Shown one piece after another: positions 7,356 to 16,973 of a stretch of DNA of 51,404 nt. The translations under genes were made by a program, and so were the position numbers. The notes beneath the pieces were generated by a model. The model searched no databases, was not told where the DNA came from, and saw only the letters and a program-made list of their open reading frames with translations. Origin of the DNA: Chloroflexota bacterium (GTDB lineage: Bacteria > Chloroflexota > FW602-bin22 > JACPRP01); NCBI GenBank assembly GCA_016210495.1, contig JACQUC010000145.1, positions 1 to 51,404 on the forward strand, written 5' to 3'. Within the stretch, counting starts at the first letter, position 1; each line of letters begins with the position of its first letter.

Positions 7356-7431
7356 AACTAAACGACCTCCCTCTTTGATGTCAGCATAATCGACGGGCTC
7401 TCACGATGACCTTTTGCTCAGCGAGGAAACG

Positions 7432-7466
7432 GCCCTCACCCTTGCCCTCTCCCAGAGGGAGAGGGG
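7432..7466. repeat. CCCTCACCC-type intergenic repeat with hairpin
   Basis: CCCTCTCCC (7445-7453) pairs with GGGAGAGGG (7457-7465) across the loop AGA, preceded by CCCTCACCC. This composite sequence is a familiar dispersed intergenic repeat in many GC-rich environmental bacteria. It sits between UbiD copy 2 and the lipoprotein gene and could modulate the mRNA there. Confidence 0.6.
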
Positions 7467-7539
7467 ACGCGCGGCTGGGATCTCGCCACCCTTAAATGGG
7501 TCTCTCACCCCCTTTCCTGCACGGGCACGCACGCCAACT

Positions 7540-8976
7540 TCACCTGATGCCATATTCATCCCAGCGTGAAACCACCTTGTCTCGGACAGCCTGGGGCCAG
7601 CCATTCTCGAAGTCCATGATCGTCGGCACCTCTTCAGCCGGCCAGTCGGGTGGAAAGGTGGCGTCAAAGGCTACCCGCGCAGCACGCTTCCTGAGACGTT
7701 CCTGGGTATCCAGGAAGGGGAACAGTTGGTCGGCCGGGGTTCCCTCTTGAATGTGGATGCCCTTGGATGGGTGCAGGCGGGACGTCAGGCACCAGAAAAC
7801 CTCGTCCATGTTGGTAATGTCCACGTCCTCCCCCACCAGAATCACGTACGGGCGTAGCCTGCCGGCTTTGGACGACCAGATGGCACTGGCCAAGGAGTGG
7901 ATAAAGCCCGCGTACTGGGATTTGGCCGCGACGATCGGCGCCAGTGTCGGCGGTGGACAGTACACCGCCTTGAAGGGAATGCCCAGCTTGCGCAGCGTGT
8001 CGCTAAGCATGGCGCTGATGATGACCGAGCTCAACACCGACACCTCGTCCCACGGCTTGCCCATGTTGGACATCGTGAGGATCGGATCGTTGCGGTAGGT
8101 GATGCATTCCACGTGGAAAACGGGCTGTGGCATTCTGCCACCCGCGGAGTAGCCGGTGTACTCGCCAAACGGCCCTTCGAGTTCCCGCTCGCCGGGGTTG
8201 ACGTGGCCCTCGAGCACTATCTCGGAGCTGGCCGGCACCTCGAGGTCGATCGTCTCGCACCGCACCACGTCGACCGGCTCGCCCTGAAGAGCTCCGGCAA
8301 AATCGGCCTCGTTCTTCTGCGCGGGAATGCCGGCGTCGGCGGCAATGGCCGAGATGGGATCGATGCCGATGGCAATGGCCATGGGCATCGGCCGGCCGCG
8401 CGACTCGTGTTTCTGGTAGAAAATGCCCGGCCCGTGCTGGGTAGGGCCGGCCAGCCAGCCCACACGCTTCTCATCCAGGACCGCGTGCCGGTAGGTGCTC
8501 CAGTTGACCCAGCCGGTGTCGGGGTCCTTGTTCACGTCGACGTGCCAGGTGCCGATGTAGCGCTCGCCGTCGGCGCCGTGGATCTTGGGCACGGGGAAGT
8601 CCAGCAGGTTCACGTCGTCCCTCCGGACGATGTTCTCCTTGCAGGGAGCCCAGTCGACAAGCCTGGGCGGGATGGCTTCGCCGGCCTTGCGGCTGAACCA
8701 ATCGACCATATCCAGCGGGTGTGTGTCCCTTGGCAACCCCAGGGCCAGGGCCATAATGGCGTGGGTCGGCCTGGTGGGCCCGACGATGTTGGCCAGGATG
8801 CGGTGGCCAGGATAGCCTTTGATCTCTTCGAAGAGAATGGCCCCGCTCTTGCGGTCTATCGCCTGCCGGCTGATGGCCCCTATCTCGAGGTTCCAATCGA
8901 CCTCGGCACCGACCCGGTTGAGCTCGCCTTCCTCTTCCAGACGACGAATGAAGTCTCGCAAGTCCTTATAGGCCAA
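7540..8976 (-). CDS. UbiD-family prenylated-FMN decarboxylase, copy 2
   Basis: 478 residues beginning with AYKDLRDFIRRLEEEGELNR. The family motifs are WVNWSTYRHAV (about 156-166), LEGPFGEYTGYSAGG (about 266-280) and MSNMGKPWDE (about 302-311). The start codon is TTG at 8976; its ribosome-binding sequence GGGGTGAG lies within the end of the upstream creatininase gene, three bases away, which implies translational coupling. Linked creatininase and UbiD enzymes suggest that a ring-opening or amide-cleaving step is paired with a decarboxylation. The pathway substrate is not identifiable. It is a full-length paralogue of 4429-5865 and most positions are identical by eye. Confidence 0.9.
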   Translation of the reverse strand: MAYKDLRDFIRRLEEEGELNRVGAEVDWNLEIGAISRQAIDRKSGAILFEEIKGYPGHRILANIVGPTRPTHAIMALALGLPRDTHPLDMVDWFSRKAGEAIPPRLVDWAPCKENIVRRDDVNLLDFPVPKIHGADGERYIGTWHVDVNKDPDTGWVNWSTYRHAVLDEKRVGWLAGPTQHGPGIFYQKHESRGRPMPMAIAIGIDPISAIAADAGIPAQKNEADFAGALQGEPVDVVRCETIDLEVPASSEIVLEGHVNPGERELEGPFGEYTGYSAGGRMPQPVFHVECITYRNDPILTMSNMGKPWDEVSVLSSVIISAMLSDTLRKLGIPFKAVYCPPPTLAPIVAAKSQYAGFIHSLASAIWSSKAGRLRPYVILVGEDVDITNMDEVFWCLTSRLHPSKGIHIQEGTPADQLFPFLDTQERLRKRAARVAFDATFPPDWPAEEVPTIMDFENGWPQAVRDKVVSRWDEYGIR

Positions 8977-8979
8977 GTC

Positions 8980-9789
8980 TCACCCCAGCTTGAAGTGCTT
9001 CTTGATCACCTTGGCGGCCCAGGTGGCGGTGTGGTCGAGGCACTTGTCGCCGGTTTCCGGTTTGGCCGACAGCGGATCGCCGAAGCAGCCGATGGGCGTG
9101 ACCTCCTTCATACCGTGGGGCAGGTCGAACACGCCGCCACCCATATGAAACGGCTCGCCAAACTCGAGCCTCTCGCCCTCCGGCGGAATATATGAGCGGG
9201 CTCGTTCCATCACTACCAGCTCAGGGAAAGTGGCCATGATCATCGAGGTCTCCCCCTCCCCACCGTGGCCCCCCACCACCTCTTTGTTGGTGAGCAGCTC
9301 GGGATAGTGCTTTCTGAGCTGGGGCAGCCGATTGAGGGCGATGATGCGCACGTCAGGCAATCTGGAGATCTCTTGCACGCAGGAGTAGGCGACGCCGAGA
9401 TTCTCCGCGTGGACGGGGAGCAACACCAGCTTGCGGAAGCCGTGCTTGATCAGGCTTTCGCAGATCTCTCTTAGAACCGCGAGCATGGTCGTGGGGGTCA
9501 GTGTAATGCTGCCCGCGAAATCCAATGCTTCCGGGTTGACGCCGAAAGGAATAGGAGGGCCGACGATGGCTTTGATTCCCTCGTCGTCGAGCTTGGCCAC
9601 GATTCTCTGCGCTATCTCAACCCCCTGGATCGTGTCCGTGGCCAGGGGCATGTGCGGCCCGTGCTCTTCCACCGAGCCGACGGGGATGATGCAGAGATCG
9701 GTCTCTTGCAGCGCCTCGGCTACCTCTTCCCAGGTCATCTCGGGCAAGCATTTGGGGCCTTTGACGGAGTAAATGACTTCGCGTTTCAC
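8980..9789 (-). CDS. Creatininase-family amidohydrolase, copy 2
   Basis: 269 residues from a GTG at 9789 with AGGAGG nine bases upstream. The metal-binding segment VEEHGPHMPLATDT (about 40-53) and GGHGGEGETS (about 173-182) mark the creatininase fold. The internal motif is LPVHAENLGVA in place of the common NGHGGN, close to the SHVQNLGVA of copy 1, so the two copies form a subgroup. It is the middle gene of a cupin-creatininase-UbiD run, and its stop lies three bases from the UbiD start. The likely reaction is hydrolysis of a cyclic or acyl amide in the cytoplasm; the substrate is unknown. Confidence 0.87.
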   Translation of the reverse strand: MKREVIYSVKGPKCLPEMTWEEVAEALQETDLCIIPVGSVEEHGPHMPLATDTIQGVEIAQRIVAKLDDEGIKAIVGPPIPFGVNPEALDFAGSITLTPTTMLAVLREICESLIKHGFRKLVLLPVHAENLGVAYSCVQEISRLPDVRIIALNRLPQLRKHYPELLTNKEVVGGHGGEGETSMIMATFPELVVMERARSYIPPEGERLEFGEPFHMGGGVFDLPHGMKEVTPIGCFGDPLSAKPETGDKCLDHTATWAAKVIKKHFKLG

Positions 9790-9843
9790 GGCTTGCTGCC
9801 TCCTTTTTTGTTGTCGTTTACAGCGACCGATAAGAGGTGGGTA

Positions 9844-10353
9844 TCACTTGAAATCCGGCGAATTCTCCTTCTGCTCCAGGTAGTAGCCTATGGCGTCGGA
9901 GTAGTTACGGTAGATGAAGGCCATCCATTTGCAGTTCTGGCCGGGACGCTTGTTGTAATGCTTGTGGACCACTCCGCCAGGCGTGATTGGGAGAAGCAGC
10001 AGGTCGCCGGCCTCCCACTCGAACTTCTCGTCGTTGACCTCGGTGTAGCCCTCCCCTTCGATGACGTAGATGACCAGTCCTCCCTGGTGTCGATGCTTTC
10101 CGGAGTGGTTGCGGATGTCGTGGATAAAGACCTTCCATTGGTAGAGCACGCTGCCAGTATCGGCCTCGCGACACAGGTAGTGGCGGCAGAGGCCCTGGCG
10201 GGTTTGCTCCCAGGGTTGCTTATCGGCTTCGATTACGACCCTGCCGGTTTGCATTCTCTGACGCAATTCCGCGTGATGTTTAGCGCTACGCTCGAACGAA
10301 TTACGTGGAGCGGCCTCGCGGTCGAGGGTGCGAGTGCGTTGTCCCTCTGCCAT
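9844..10353 (-). CDS. Cupin-domain protein
   Basis: 169 residues from an ATG at 10353 with AGGAGG five bases before it; the longer frame to 10422 lacks support. The cupin core is in the second half: HSGKHRHQGGLVIYVIEGEG (His-x3-His-x-His type metal site), then EWEAGDLLLLPITPGGVVHKH with the last His. The N-terminal 65 residues are helical and charged. The layout resembles single-cupin dioxygenase or isomerase-like proteins, and in a UbiD/creatininase operon a ring-cleaving or isomerising role is plausible but unproven. It is the first gene after a strong promoter, 54 bases before the creatininase gene. Confidence 0.75.
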   Translation of the reverse strand: MAEGQRTRTLDREAAPRNSFERSAKHHAELRQRMQTGRVVIEADKQPWEQTRQGLCRHYLCREADTGSVLYQWKVFIHDIRNHSGKHRHQGGLVIYVIEGEGYTEVNDEKFEWEAGDLLLLPITPGGVVHKHYNKRPGQNCKWMAFIYRNYSDAIGYYLEQKENSPDFK

Positions 10354-10472
10354 GCTGCCTCCTTGGGCCAATAAGTCTAGTTTGTAGTGCGAAATGCAAC
10401 CTGTAGAGGGCGTCCCTGGCAACGGCGCCAGTGTGTTGCATCAGCGTGCAGCAGTGCTTGTAGACCTGGCGT

Positions 10473-10501
10473 ATGCTACCACAGGAACTAAGCTGTGTCA
10501 A
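10473..10501 (-). promoter_or_regulatory. Promoter of the cupin-creatininase-UbiD operon
   Basis: TTGACA (10501-10496) and TAGCAT (10478-10473) with a 17-base spacer on the minus strand, about 120 bases before the cupin ATG. The leader contains the inverted arms GTTGCAT/ATGCAAC (10435-10441 and 10394-10400), a possible hairpin or operator. Confidence 0.7.
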
Positions 10502-10615
10502 TTCGGCGATGCGCCACACGCAGAGTCTTCGTGATATACTTGGCGAGAAGGATCCTTGGAAGTAGGCGGAGAAGGGTGTGGCGGCTGGGTTCACCTTGCC
10601 GGTAGCGGAACAAAA

Positions 10616-12103
10616 TCAGTGGCTCTGCCGCTCGCCAACAGACGGCTTCGCCAGGCGCAGGGTAAAGAAGAAGGTACTGCCTTTTCCCGGTTGGCTCTCA
10701 ACCCAAATGCGCCCGCCGTGGGCCTCTACTAGCGCCTTCGTGATGTACAGACCCAACCCAAGCCCCTCGGCCTTATGGGCGCGATCGCCTCTGAAGAACC
10801 GATCGAAGACACAAGGGACATCATCGGGGGCTATCCCCACCCCGCGGTCGGTCACCGAGACCGTTAGCTCACCATCCGCTTTCTTTCCCGCTAGCAGCAC
10901 CTCGGTATCAGAGGTAGAGTACTTCAACGCGTTAGAGAGCAGATTGAGCAGGATGCGCTCCAGCCGATCAGGGTCGGCCCTCGCCGGAGGCAGGTCTGGG
11001 GGAAGCTCGACCTTGACCCGCTGCACGTCGATAACACCGGCGGCTCGCTCCAGCAGCTCGGACACGAAGGGTCCCAGCTCTAACGGCCACGCATTCAAGC
11101 ACAGTTGCCCGGCGTCGATGCTCGCGGAGTCTACCAGCTCCTGAATCATGACATTCATCCGCAAGGCGCCGGTGAGAATGAACTGCGAGCGTCTGCGCAC
11201 CTGGTCCACCTTATCCGGTGCTCGCTCGATCATCTGCGCGTGGCCCACAATACTGGAAAGCGGGTTTCGCAGGTCGTGGGAGACGACGTGAATGTAGTTT
11301 TCCCGGAACTGCTCGGCCCGCTTGCGCCCGGTGATGTCGCGGAGATAGATCGACAGGCCGTCTTCCGAAGGATAGGCACGGACCGCCAGCCAAACGTCGA
11401 GCGGCGCATAAAGCGCTTCAAACTCGACGGTCACCCGTTCCGAGATAGCTTTCCGGCATTCTTTTTCAAACACTGAGCCCAGGGCCTCCGGAAACTCCTC
11501 ACCAGCCTTCCTGCCTATGAGCTCCTCGGACGGTCTCCCCAATAGCCGCTGCGCCTCCCTATTCACGTAAGTGAACCGCCCGTCACGATCCACGGCGACA
11601 AATCCATCGGTGATGCTTTCCAGGATGCTGGCGATCTGCCGGTGTGCCGCCTCGGCCTCGGCGCGTGCGGCCTGCTCGCGCACGAGCTGGATGCGTTCTT
11701 CCTCCGCCCGCCCGCGCTCTCGCCGGACCTCCGCCTCGCGCAGCTCCCAGCGAATCGCCGGCACTAGCCGGGCCAGGTTGTCCTTCAAAACGTAGTCGTG
11801 TGCGCCCGCTTTGATCGCACCCACCGCGACGTCCTCGCCAATCTTCCCGGATACGACGATGAATGGCAGGTCCACCCCTCTTTCCTGCAACGCTTTCAGG
11901 GCGGCGAGCCCGCTGAAATGGGGCATGACGAAATCGGCAATGACGATATCCCAGGTCTGCTCGTCGAGCGCCGCGAGCATAGCCGAGCGCGTATCGACCA
12001 GGGCGAAAGTCACATCATAGCCGCCGCGCCGCAGCTCGCGCAGCAGCAACTGGGCGTCGTCTTCCGAGTCCTCGACGATCAACACGCGAAGCGGTATGCC
12101 CAT
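10616..12103 (-). CDS. Hybrid sensor kinase: receiver-PAS-HisKA-HATPase
   Basis: 495 residues, soluble (no membrane segment). Order: receiver domain (about 4-120; VLIVEDSEDD, phospho-Asp in VIADFVMPHFSG, Lys in YVLKDN), coiled coil (about 125-155), PAS (about 160-265; ESITDGFVAVDRDGRFTYVN), HisKA with the phosphorylated His in VSHDLRNPLSSIVGHAQ, and HATPase with NLLSNALKYS, DRGVGIAP and GLGLGLYI. The ATG at 12103 is preferred to a GTG at 12115 because GGGGTGAG lies seven bases upstream. The gene is the last of a kinase-regulator-kinase operon, which suggests a phosphorelay: membrane sensor, single-domain regulator, then this protein. No DNA-binding output is encoded. Confidence 0.87.
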   Translation of the reverse strand: MGIPLRVLIVEDSEDDAQLLLRELRRGGYDVTFALVDTRSAMLAALDEQTWDIVIADFVMPHFSGLAALKALQERGVDLPFIVVSGKIGEDVAVGAIKAGAHDYVLKDNLARLVPAIRWELREAEVRRERGRAEEERIQLVREQAARAEAEAAHRQIASILESITDGFVAVDRDGRFTYVNREAQRLLGRPSEELIGRKAGEEFPEALGSVFEKECRKAISERVTVEFEALYAPLDVWLAVRAYPSEDGLSIYLRDITGRKRAEQFRENYIHVVSHDLRNPLSSIVGHAQMIERAPDKVDQVRRRSQFILTGALRMNVMIQELVDSASIDAGQLCLNAWPLELGPFVSELLERAAGVIDVQRVKVELPPDLPPARADPDRLERILLNLLSNALKYSTSDTEVLLAGKKADGELTVSVTDRGVGIAPDDVPCVFDRFFRGDRAHKAEGLGLGLYITKALVEAHGGRIWVESQPGKGSTFFFTLRLAKPSVGERQSH

Positions 12104-12111
12104 CTGGAATC

Positions 12112-12555
12112 TCACCCCTTAGCCGGCGGGGCAATGTTCAAGACCAGCCAGTACAGGCCCAAATACCCTACCGCCTCGCTGAATTGGGCAAAGTCCACCG
12201 GTTTGCGGATGTAGCTGTTGGCCCCCAGACGGTAGCCTTCAATCAGGTCTTGCACCTCCCTCGACGAAGTGAGAATCACCACGGGAAGAAGCTCGGTTCG
12301 CTGGTCGGCCCGTATGCGTCGCAGCACTTCCAGACCATCCACCCTCGGCAGCTTCAAATCGAGCAGGATAAGCGCCGGCACGACGCTGGCGTCACGCCCG
12401 GCGTAAGCGCCGGTGCCGAAGAGATAGTCCAGCGCTTTGGCGCCGTCCTCCGCCACCGCCACCTCGTTGAGAATCCTGTTCTTCTGCAGTGCGCGCATAG
12501 TCAAGTCTATGTCGTCGGCATTGTCTTCCACCAGTAAGATGATCTGGTCCTCCAC
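12112..12555 (-). CDS. Single-domain response regulator (Rcp1/CheY-like)
   Basis: 147 residues, a lone receiver domain. Acidic pocket VEDNADD (about 9-15), phospho-Asp in ALILLDLKLPRVDG (about 66), Thr/Ser in VILTSSRE, and Lys in YIRKPVDFAQF. The insertion around FGTGAYAGRDASVVP is typical of Rcp1-type regulators that partner bacteriophytochrome-like kinases. It sits between two kinases, 18 bases after the upstream kinase, and its stop lies a few bases before the next start. The start is GTG at 12555. It probably shuttles phosphate between the two kinases. Confidence 0.88.
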   Translation of the reverse strand: MEDQIILLVEDNADDIDLTMRALQKNRILNEVAVAEDGAKALDYLFGTGAYAGRDASVVPALILLDLKLPRVDGLEVLRRIRADQRTELLPVVILTSSREVQDLIEGYRLGANSYIRKPVDFAQFSEAVGYLGLYWLVLNIAPPAKG

Positions 12556-12573
12556 TTGTTTCCCCCCATCCGG

Positions 12574-14979
12574 TCAAAGTGTGAAATAGAATGTCGCCCC
12601 TTGCTCCACGGCGCCCTCGGCCCAAACATCGCCACCGTGCCGGTGAATGATGCGCTGCACCGTGGCCAGCCCAATGCCGCTGCCTGGAAACTCCATCGGC
12701 GTGTGCAGCCGCTGAAAGGCGCCGAACAGCCTGTCGGCATAGGCCATGTCGAAGCCGGCGCCGTCGTCGCGCACAAAGTAGGCCGGCTTGCCGTCCTGCT
12801 CCACAACGCCGAATTCGATTCTTGCGCTGGGATGCTTCCCGGTGAACTTCCACGCGTTGCCGAGCAGATTCTCCAGCGCCACGCGGAGCAGCCGCGTATC
12901 CCCCATCGCGACCAGTCCTTCCGCGATGACGAATTCCACCTGGCGTTCCGGTTCCGTCTGCCGGAGCTCAGCCGCTATGGTCCCCACCAGCGCGCTCAAG
13001 TCCACCTGCTCGCGGCGCACCTCGCTTCGCGTCAGGCGCGACAGACTCAGCAGATCGTCGATGAGCTGCGCCATCCGCTGGCTCGCCGCGCGGACACGGT
13101 CGAGGTACCCTTTGCCCTGCTCATCCAGCTTGTCGGCGTAGTCCTCCAGCAGCGCATGGCTGAAGCCGTCGATGGCACGTAACGGTGCCCGCAGGTCGTG
13201 GGAGACAGAGTAGGAGAAACCCTCCAGCTCGCGGTTGATCTGCTCCAGCCGCGCGGCATGGTCGCGCAACTGCGCTTCCTTATCGGCCAAAGCCCCGGCC
13301 ATCCAGTTGAAGGCGTTAGCCAGATCCTCTACTTCGTCGCGAGTGGCGATTTTCACCCGTCGCCGCAAATCTCCCCGACCCAAAGCGACGGCGTTTTCGG
13401 TGAGCTGCTTCACGGGCCGCGACAGGAAGTCCGCAAGCCACAGGGACAACCCTGTGGTCAGGGCGACGACGGCCACCAGGATTGCCAGCGTGCGTCGCAG
13501 CGACCTATCCACGGGAGCGAGCGCCATGTCGACGGGTATCGAAACACCCAAGACCCAGCCGTGTTTTGGCGTGGGGACGACAGCGATCACCCGCTGGTCG
13601 CCGAAAAGACCAACCATCTGCTCACTGACGAACGGGTTGCCCTCCAATGCGGTACGAACGGGCAAGTACGTGGAGGCATCTCGCTCCTCCCAGGTCAACT
13701 CCGTAAGTTGCGTATGAAAGGCCACCCTCCCCGTGCGGTCGACCAGAAAGATCTGCTGGCCCTGGGCGCGCCGTACGGGTTCCAGCGACTGAGGAAAACG
13801 GTCGAGGCTGAGAGCCGGGACGACGGCGCCCACCCGCCGACCGTCCCGATCGACGATCGGCGCCGATACAGAAACGACAGGCCTGCCGCTGCCTCTCGAG
13901 ATGACCACGTCGGAGACCGTTGGTTTCCCGGTGCGCATCACCTCCTGGAACCATTCGCGGTCGGCCACATTTACCGCGCCGCGGGGAATGGCCGAGCCCA
14001 CCAGGTCTCCTCGGGCGTCGAAGACGCCGATACCGTCGTAGTTCGGATAGATCGGCACCAGCCTCGCCAAATGACTGTCGATGCGCTCACGGTCGAAGCT
14101 CAGAATGACCGGGTCGGTCGCATAGGACTGAGCTATCGCCACCCCTTCGTCGAAGGCATCGTCGACCATAACGCTAATAACCTGAGCCACGTGCGTCTGA
14201 TCGACGAGTACCTCATTCCTCTGCAATTCGTAAGTTGCTACGAAATTAAGCATCAGAAGAATCAGAACTGGCATCAGAATCAGCAGGCTGCCCACTGCTA
14301 GCTTGGTGTGCAGAGTCAGCCGTATCCGCAAGGCCATGAGCCCGCGGTCGGGCCTGGCGAGGAGTATGCCAGTGGACAGCGCGAAAAACATAAACGCTGT
14401 GTGCAAGGCCAGCGAAGAGTAGGGACTGAGCTTATACAGGGATTCGACCCCGTGGGCATAGCCAAGGAGTGCGACCAGCGAGATCAGACCCATTGGAATG
14501 GCGAGCAGTTGAGCCGCCAGGTAGCCGCGGGCGGTGCCAAGTGACATGGAAAATAGAGCAGAGCCTAGAAAAAGGAAACTGTACGCGGTAGCAGGCGAAG
14601 GTCTACCCGGGGGATTCGGAAAGACCGTTTCCGTGTCCAGGAACAGCATTTGATCGATGCCCAGGTCCCGCCCAGATGCGTATTCCCAGAGGGTAAGCAA
14701 GCTCACCAGCGCAACAGCGAGTGCGCACACCTGCGCGATACGCCTGGCCCGTTTCCGCGCGTCTCCCGCCACCAGGAGCGATAGCGAGATGCCGGCCAGG
14801 ATAAAGGAGAGCGCCGTGTTGGCCTTCATGGTCGCCAAACCGGGCAGAACACTCTTCAATGTCGCGTTGCCCAGCAACCATCCGGCAATAACAAGGCAGC
14901 CGACGGCTATGACGAGGGCGCCCAGGCCAAGCGACAAGTACTTCTGCAAGATGGGACGAGAGGCGGCTGGAATACTCAC
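12574..14979 (-). CDS. Membrane sensor histidine kinase: multi-TM, Cache, HAMP, HisKA-HATPase
   Basis: About 801 residues. The N-terminal region (about 15-235) has seven or eight hydrophobic helices like a MASE-type integral sensor. Another TM (about 227-250) is followed by an extracytoplasmic dCache-like region (about 255-500) and a TM (about 515-535). HAMP comes next ([20 protein letters not shown]), then HisKA with [20 protein letters not shown] and HATPase with [17 protein letters not shown] and GSGIGLA, closest in style to bacteriophytochrome-type kinases. The start is uncertain: GTG at 14979 has AGGTG seven bases upstream, while the frame stays open to 15027. It heads the operon with 12112-12555 and 10616-12103. 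Confidence 0.85.
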   Translation of the reverse strand: MSIPAASRPILQKYLSLGLGALVIAVGCLVIAGWLLGNATLKSVLPGLATMKANTALSFILAGISLSLLVAGDARKRARRIAQVCALAVALVSLLTLWEYASGRDLGIDQMLFLDTETVFPNPPGRPSPATAYSFLFLGSALFSMSLGTARGYLAAQLLAIPMGLISLVALLGYAHGVESLYKLSPYSSLALHTAFMFFALSTGILLARPDRGLMALRIRLTLHTKLAVGSLLILMPVLILLMLNFVATYELQRNEVLVDQTHVAQVISVMVDDAFDEGVAIAQSYATDPVILSFDRERIDSHLARLVPIYPNYDGIGVFDARGDLVGSAIPRGAVNVADREWFQEVMRTGKPTVSDVVISRGSGRPVVSVSAPIVDRDGRRVGAVVPALSLDRFPQSLEPVRRAQGQQIFLVDRTGRVAFHTQLTELTWEERDASTYLPVRTALEGNPFVSEQMVGLFGDQRVIAVVPTPKHGWVLGVSIPVDMALAPVDRSLRRTLAILVAVVALTTGLSLWLADFLSRPVKQLTENAVALGRGDLRRRVKIATRDEVEDLANAFNWMAGALADKEAQLRDHAARLEQINRELEGFSYSVSHDLRAPLRAIDGFSHALLEDYADKLDEQGKGYLDRVRAASQRMAQLIDDLLSLSRLTRSEVRREQVDLSALVGTIAAELRQTEPERQVEFVIAEGLVAMGDTRLLRVALENLLGNAWKFTGKHPSARIEFGVVEQDGKPAYFVRDDGAGFDMAYADRLFGAFQRLHTPMEFPGSGIGLATVQRIIHRHGGDVWAEGAVEQGATFYFTL

Positions 14980-15164
14980 TAACTGACACCTGATGAGTTC
15001 GTGTGTACCTATGCGTAGCAACTGCACGTATCACGCCCACGGCCGTATGTCAGTTGCAGGGGTGCTGGCGTTTGTCTCACGCGCACCTGTGGGCGAGGAA
15101 ACAGGCTTAGACGAAGTATTAGCTGGTACGCGTCTCACAATTTCGCTATGCATTACTATTATCA

Positions 15165-15193
15165 ATTATACGCCACCGGGCAACCGCGTGCAA
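15165..15193 (-). promoter_or_regulatory. Promoter of the kinase-regulator-kinase operon
   Basis: TTGCAC (15193-15188) and TATAAT (15170-15165) with a 17-base spacer on the minus strand, leaving a leader of about 180 bases before the kinase start. It overlaps the upstream extension of the plus-strand kinase frame, which argues that the extension is not coding. Confidence 0.6.
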
Positions 15194-15234
15194 ATCTGCA
15201 TCGAGCCCCGCGGCTGTATCATCTTGCATCCTCC

Positions 15235-16917
15235 ATGCCCCTAATGTTAGCATCTACCATCACGGATCAGCAGGGCATTCGACTGGGGGCCATCGATTCG
15301 GTTTTCAGCCTCGAACGCTTTCCTGAAGCACTAATAACCGTTAAGCGGGCGCCGGGTCAGGAGATTTTCCTCGCCGACCGGACCGGTAGACTGGCATTCC
15401 ACACCGGAAAGCCGGATCTCACGTGGGAGGCGCGGGACGTTTCAGGCTATCTGCCCGTGCGCACAGCGCTGGCAGGAGAGATCTTCGCAGGCGGACCTAC
15501 CGATAGCTTGCTGGGCGACGAGCGAATCATTGCCGCCACCACTACGCCCAAATACGCCTGGGTTGTCGGCGTCTCCACGCCCGCCGCCAGTGCGCTCGCG
15601 CCCGTGCAAGAGCCGCTGCGGAACACGCTAATGACCTTCGCCGGCGTCGTCCTCTTCAGTATGCTGCTCGCGGTGTTGATGACCGAATTGCTCATACGGC
15701 CGCTGCGTCACCTCGGCGAAACCGCCGCTGCCCTGGGCAGGGGAGAGCTGCACCGGCGCGCGCAGATCACCACAGGTGACGAGGTCGAGGAGCTTGCGCG
15801 GGTGTTCAACGATATGGCCGGTGAAATACGGTCGCGCGATGAGGAGCGCGAAAAGTACATCGGCCAGCTTAGACGCACGCACGAAAAGCTCGCGCATCTG
15901 GCGAGTATCGTGGAGTCCTCGGAGGACGCCATCATCGGCACGGATCTGCAGGGCACCATCACGAGCTGGAACGCTGGCGCCGAGCATCTGTATGGCTATT
16001 CCGCAAACGACGTTGTCGCCAAGTCGGTAACGATTATCATCCCACCGGAGCGTAAAGACGAGCTTAGGGGCATTTTGGAGAAAATCAGTCGGGGGGAGAA
16101 GATCGAGCATCACGAGACCGTCCGGCTAGGGAAGGACGGCAGACGAATAGACGTATCGATGACCGTATCGCCGATCAAGGATGCGGCGGGCGAGATCGTA
16201 GGCGCTTCGGGGATTGCTCGCGATATCAGCGTGCGAAAGCAAGCTGAAGCGACGCAAAGAGCGTTCGTTCACACGGTTTCCCACGATCTTCGAGCGCCTC
16301 TTACCATCATTCGAGGGTATGCTCAGTTGATGCTGCGCGTGCCAGACAGAGCGGAGTTGGTACGTTCTCGCGCCGAAGCCATTGAAAAAAACGTCGAGAA
16401 GATGCACGCCATAATCGAAGACCTCATAGATTCAGCGCGCGTCGAGACCGGGCAGTTGCAAGTGAAGAAGCAGCCGGTGAGCCTTGCCGACTTCGTGCCT
16501 GATCTGCTTTCGCGAGCGTCTGCGATGATCGATGTTGGACGTCTGAGGGTGGAGATTCCCTCGAACACGCCTCTGGTGAACGCCGACCCAAACCGCCTGG
16601 AGCGCATCCTGATTAATCTGCTTACCAATGCGCTCAAGTTCTCCCCGCCAGCCACCGAGGTGATCGTCCAGGCGGAGGTGCTAAATGGAGACGCAATGGT
16701 GTCCGTAATCGATCGTGGCGTGGGCATAGCCCCGGAAGACCTTGCCCAAATCTTCGAGCGCTTCTATGAGCCCAAGGCCGGCCGGCAGGCCGGTGGTTTA
16801 GGACTTGGCCTGTACATCACACGAATGTTCGTCGAAGCGCACGGCGGGCGTATCTGGGTTGACAGCGAGCTCGGTAAAGGAAGCACGTTTCGGTTTACCC
16901 TGCCAGCGGAGGGCTAA
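15235..16917 (+). CDS. 5'-truncated sensor histidine kinase (half Cache, TM, HAMP, PAS, HisKA, HATPase)
   Basis: 560 codons from the ATG at 15235 (open upstream to 15148), with no Shine-Dalgarno sequence. The protein begins inside the Cache domain: TITDQQGIRLGAIDSVFSLE aligns with the second half of the Cache region of the diverging kinase ([20 protein letters not shown]). The first TM segment and first Cache lobe are missing. One TM (about 125-145), HAMP, PAS (about 225-340; SEDAIIGTDLQGTITSWNAG), HisKA ([19 protein letters not shown]) and HATPase (NLLTNALKFS, DRGVGIAPED, GLGLGLYI) are intact. It may be a remnant, or a kinase that lost ligand sensing while its catalytic part was kept. No good promoter is seen. 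Confidence 0.7.
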   Translation: MPLMLASTITDQQGIRLGAIDSVFSLERFPEALITVKRAPGQEIFLADRTGRLAFHTGKPDLTWEARDVSGYLPVRTALAGEIFAGGPTDSLLGDERIIAATTTPKYAWVVGVSTPAASALAPVQEPLRNTLMTFAGVVLFSMLLAVLMTELLIRPLRHLGETAAALGRGELHRRAQITTGDEVEELARVFNDMAGEIRSRDEEREKYIGQLRRTHEKLAHLASIVESSEDAIIGTDLQGTITSWNAGAEHLYGYSANDVVAKSVTIIIPPERKDELRGILEKISRGEKIEHHETVRLGKDGRRIDVSMTVSPIKDAAGEIVGASGIARDISVRKQAEATQRAFVHTVSHDLRAPLTIIRGYAQLMLRVPDRAELVRSRAEAIEKNVEKMHAIIEDLIDSARVETGQLQVKKQPVSLADFVPDLLSRASAMIDVGRLRVEIPSNTPLVNADPNRLERILINLLTNALKFSPPATEVIVQAEVLNGDAMVSVIDRGVGIAPEDLAQIFERFYEPKAGRQAGGLGLGLYITRMFVEAHGGRIWVDSELGKGSTFRFTLPAEG

Positions 16918-16973
16918 CAATTGACGGCCGTTTGGCCGTGGTTCTTTGGGGGACGCTGGGACTTTGCAAGAAA

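Noticed and set aside
7897..9195. Plus-strand frame of 432 codons
   Set aside because: It lies antisense to UbiD copy 2 and the creatininase gene, both of which have strong family motifs, ribosome-binding sites and paralogues.
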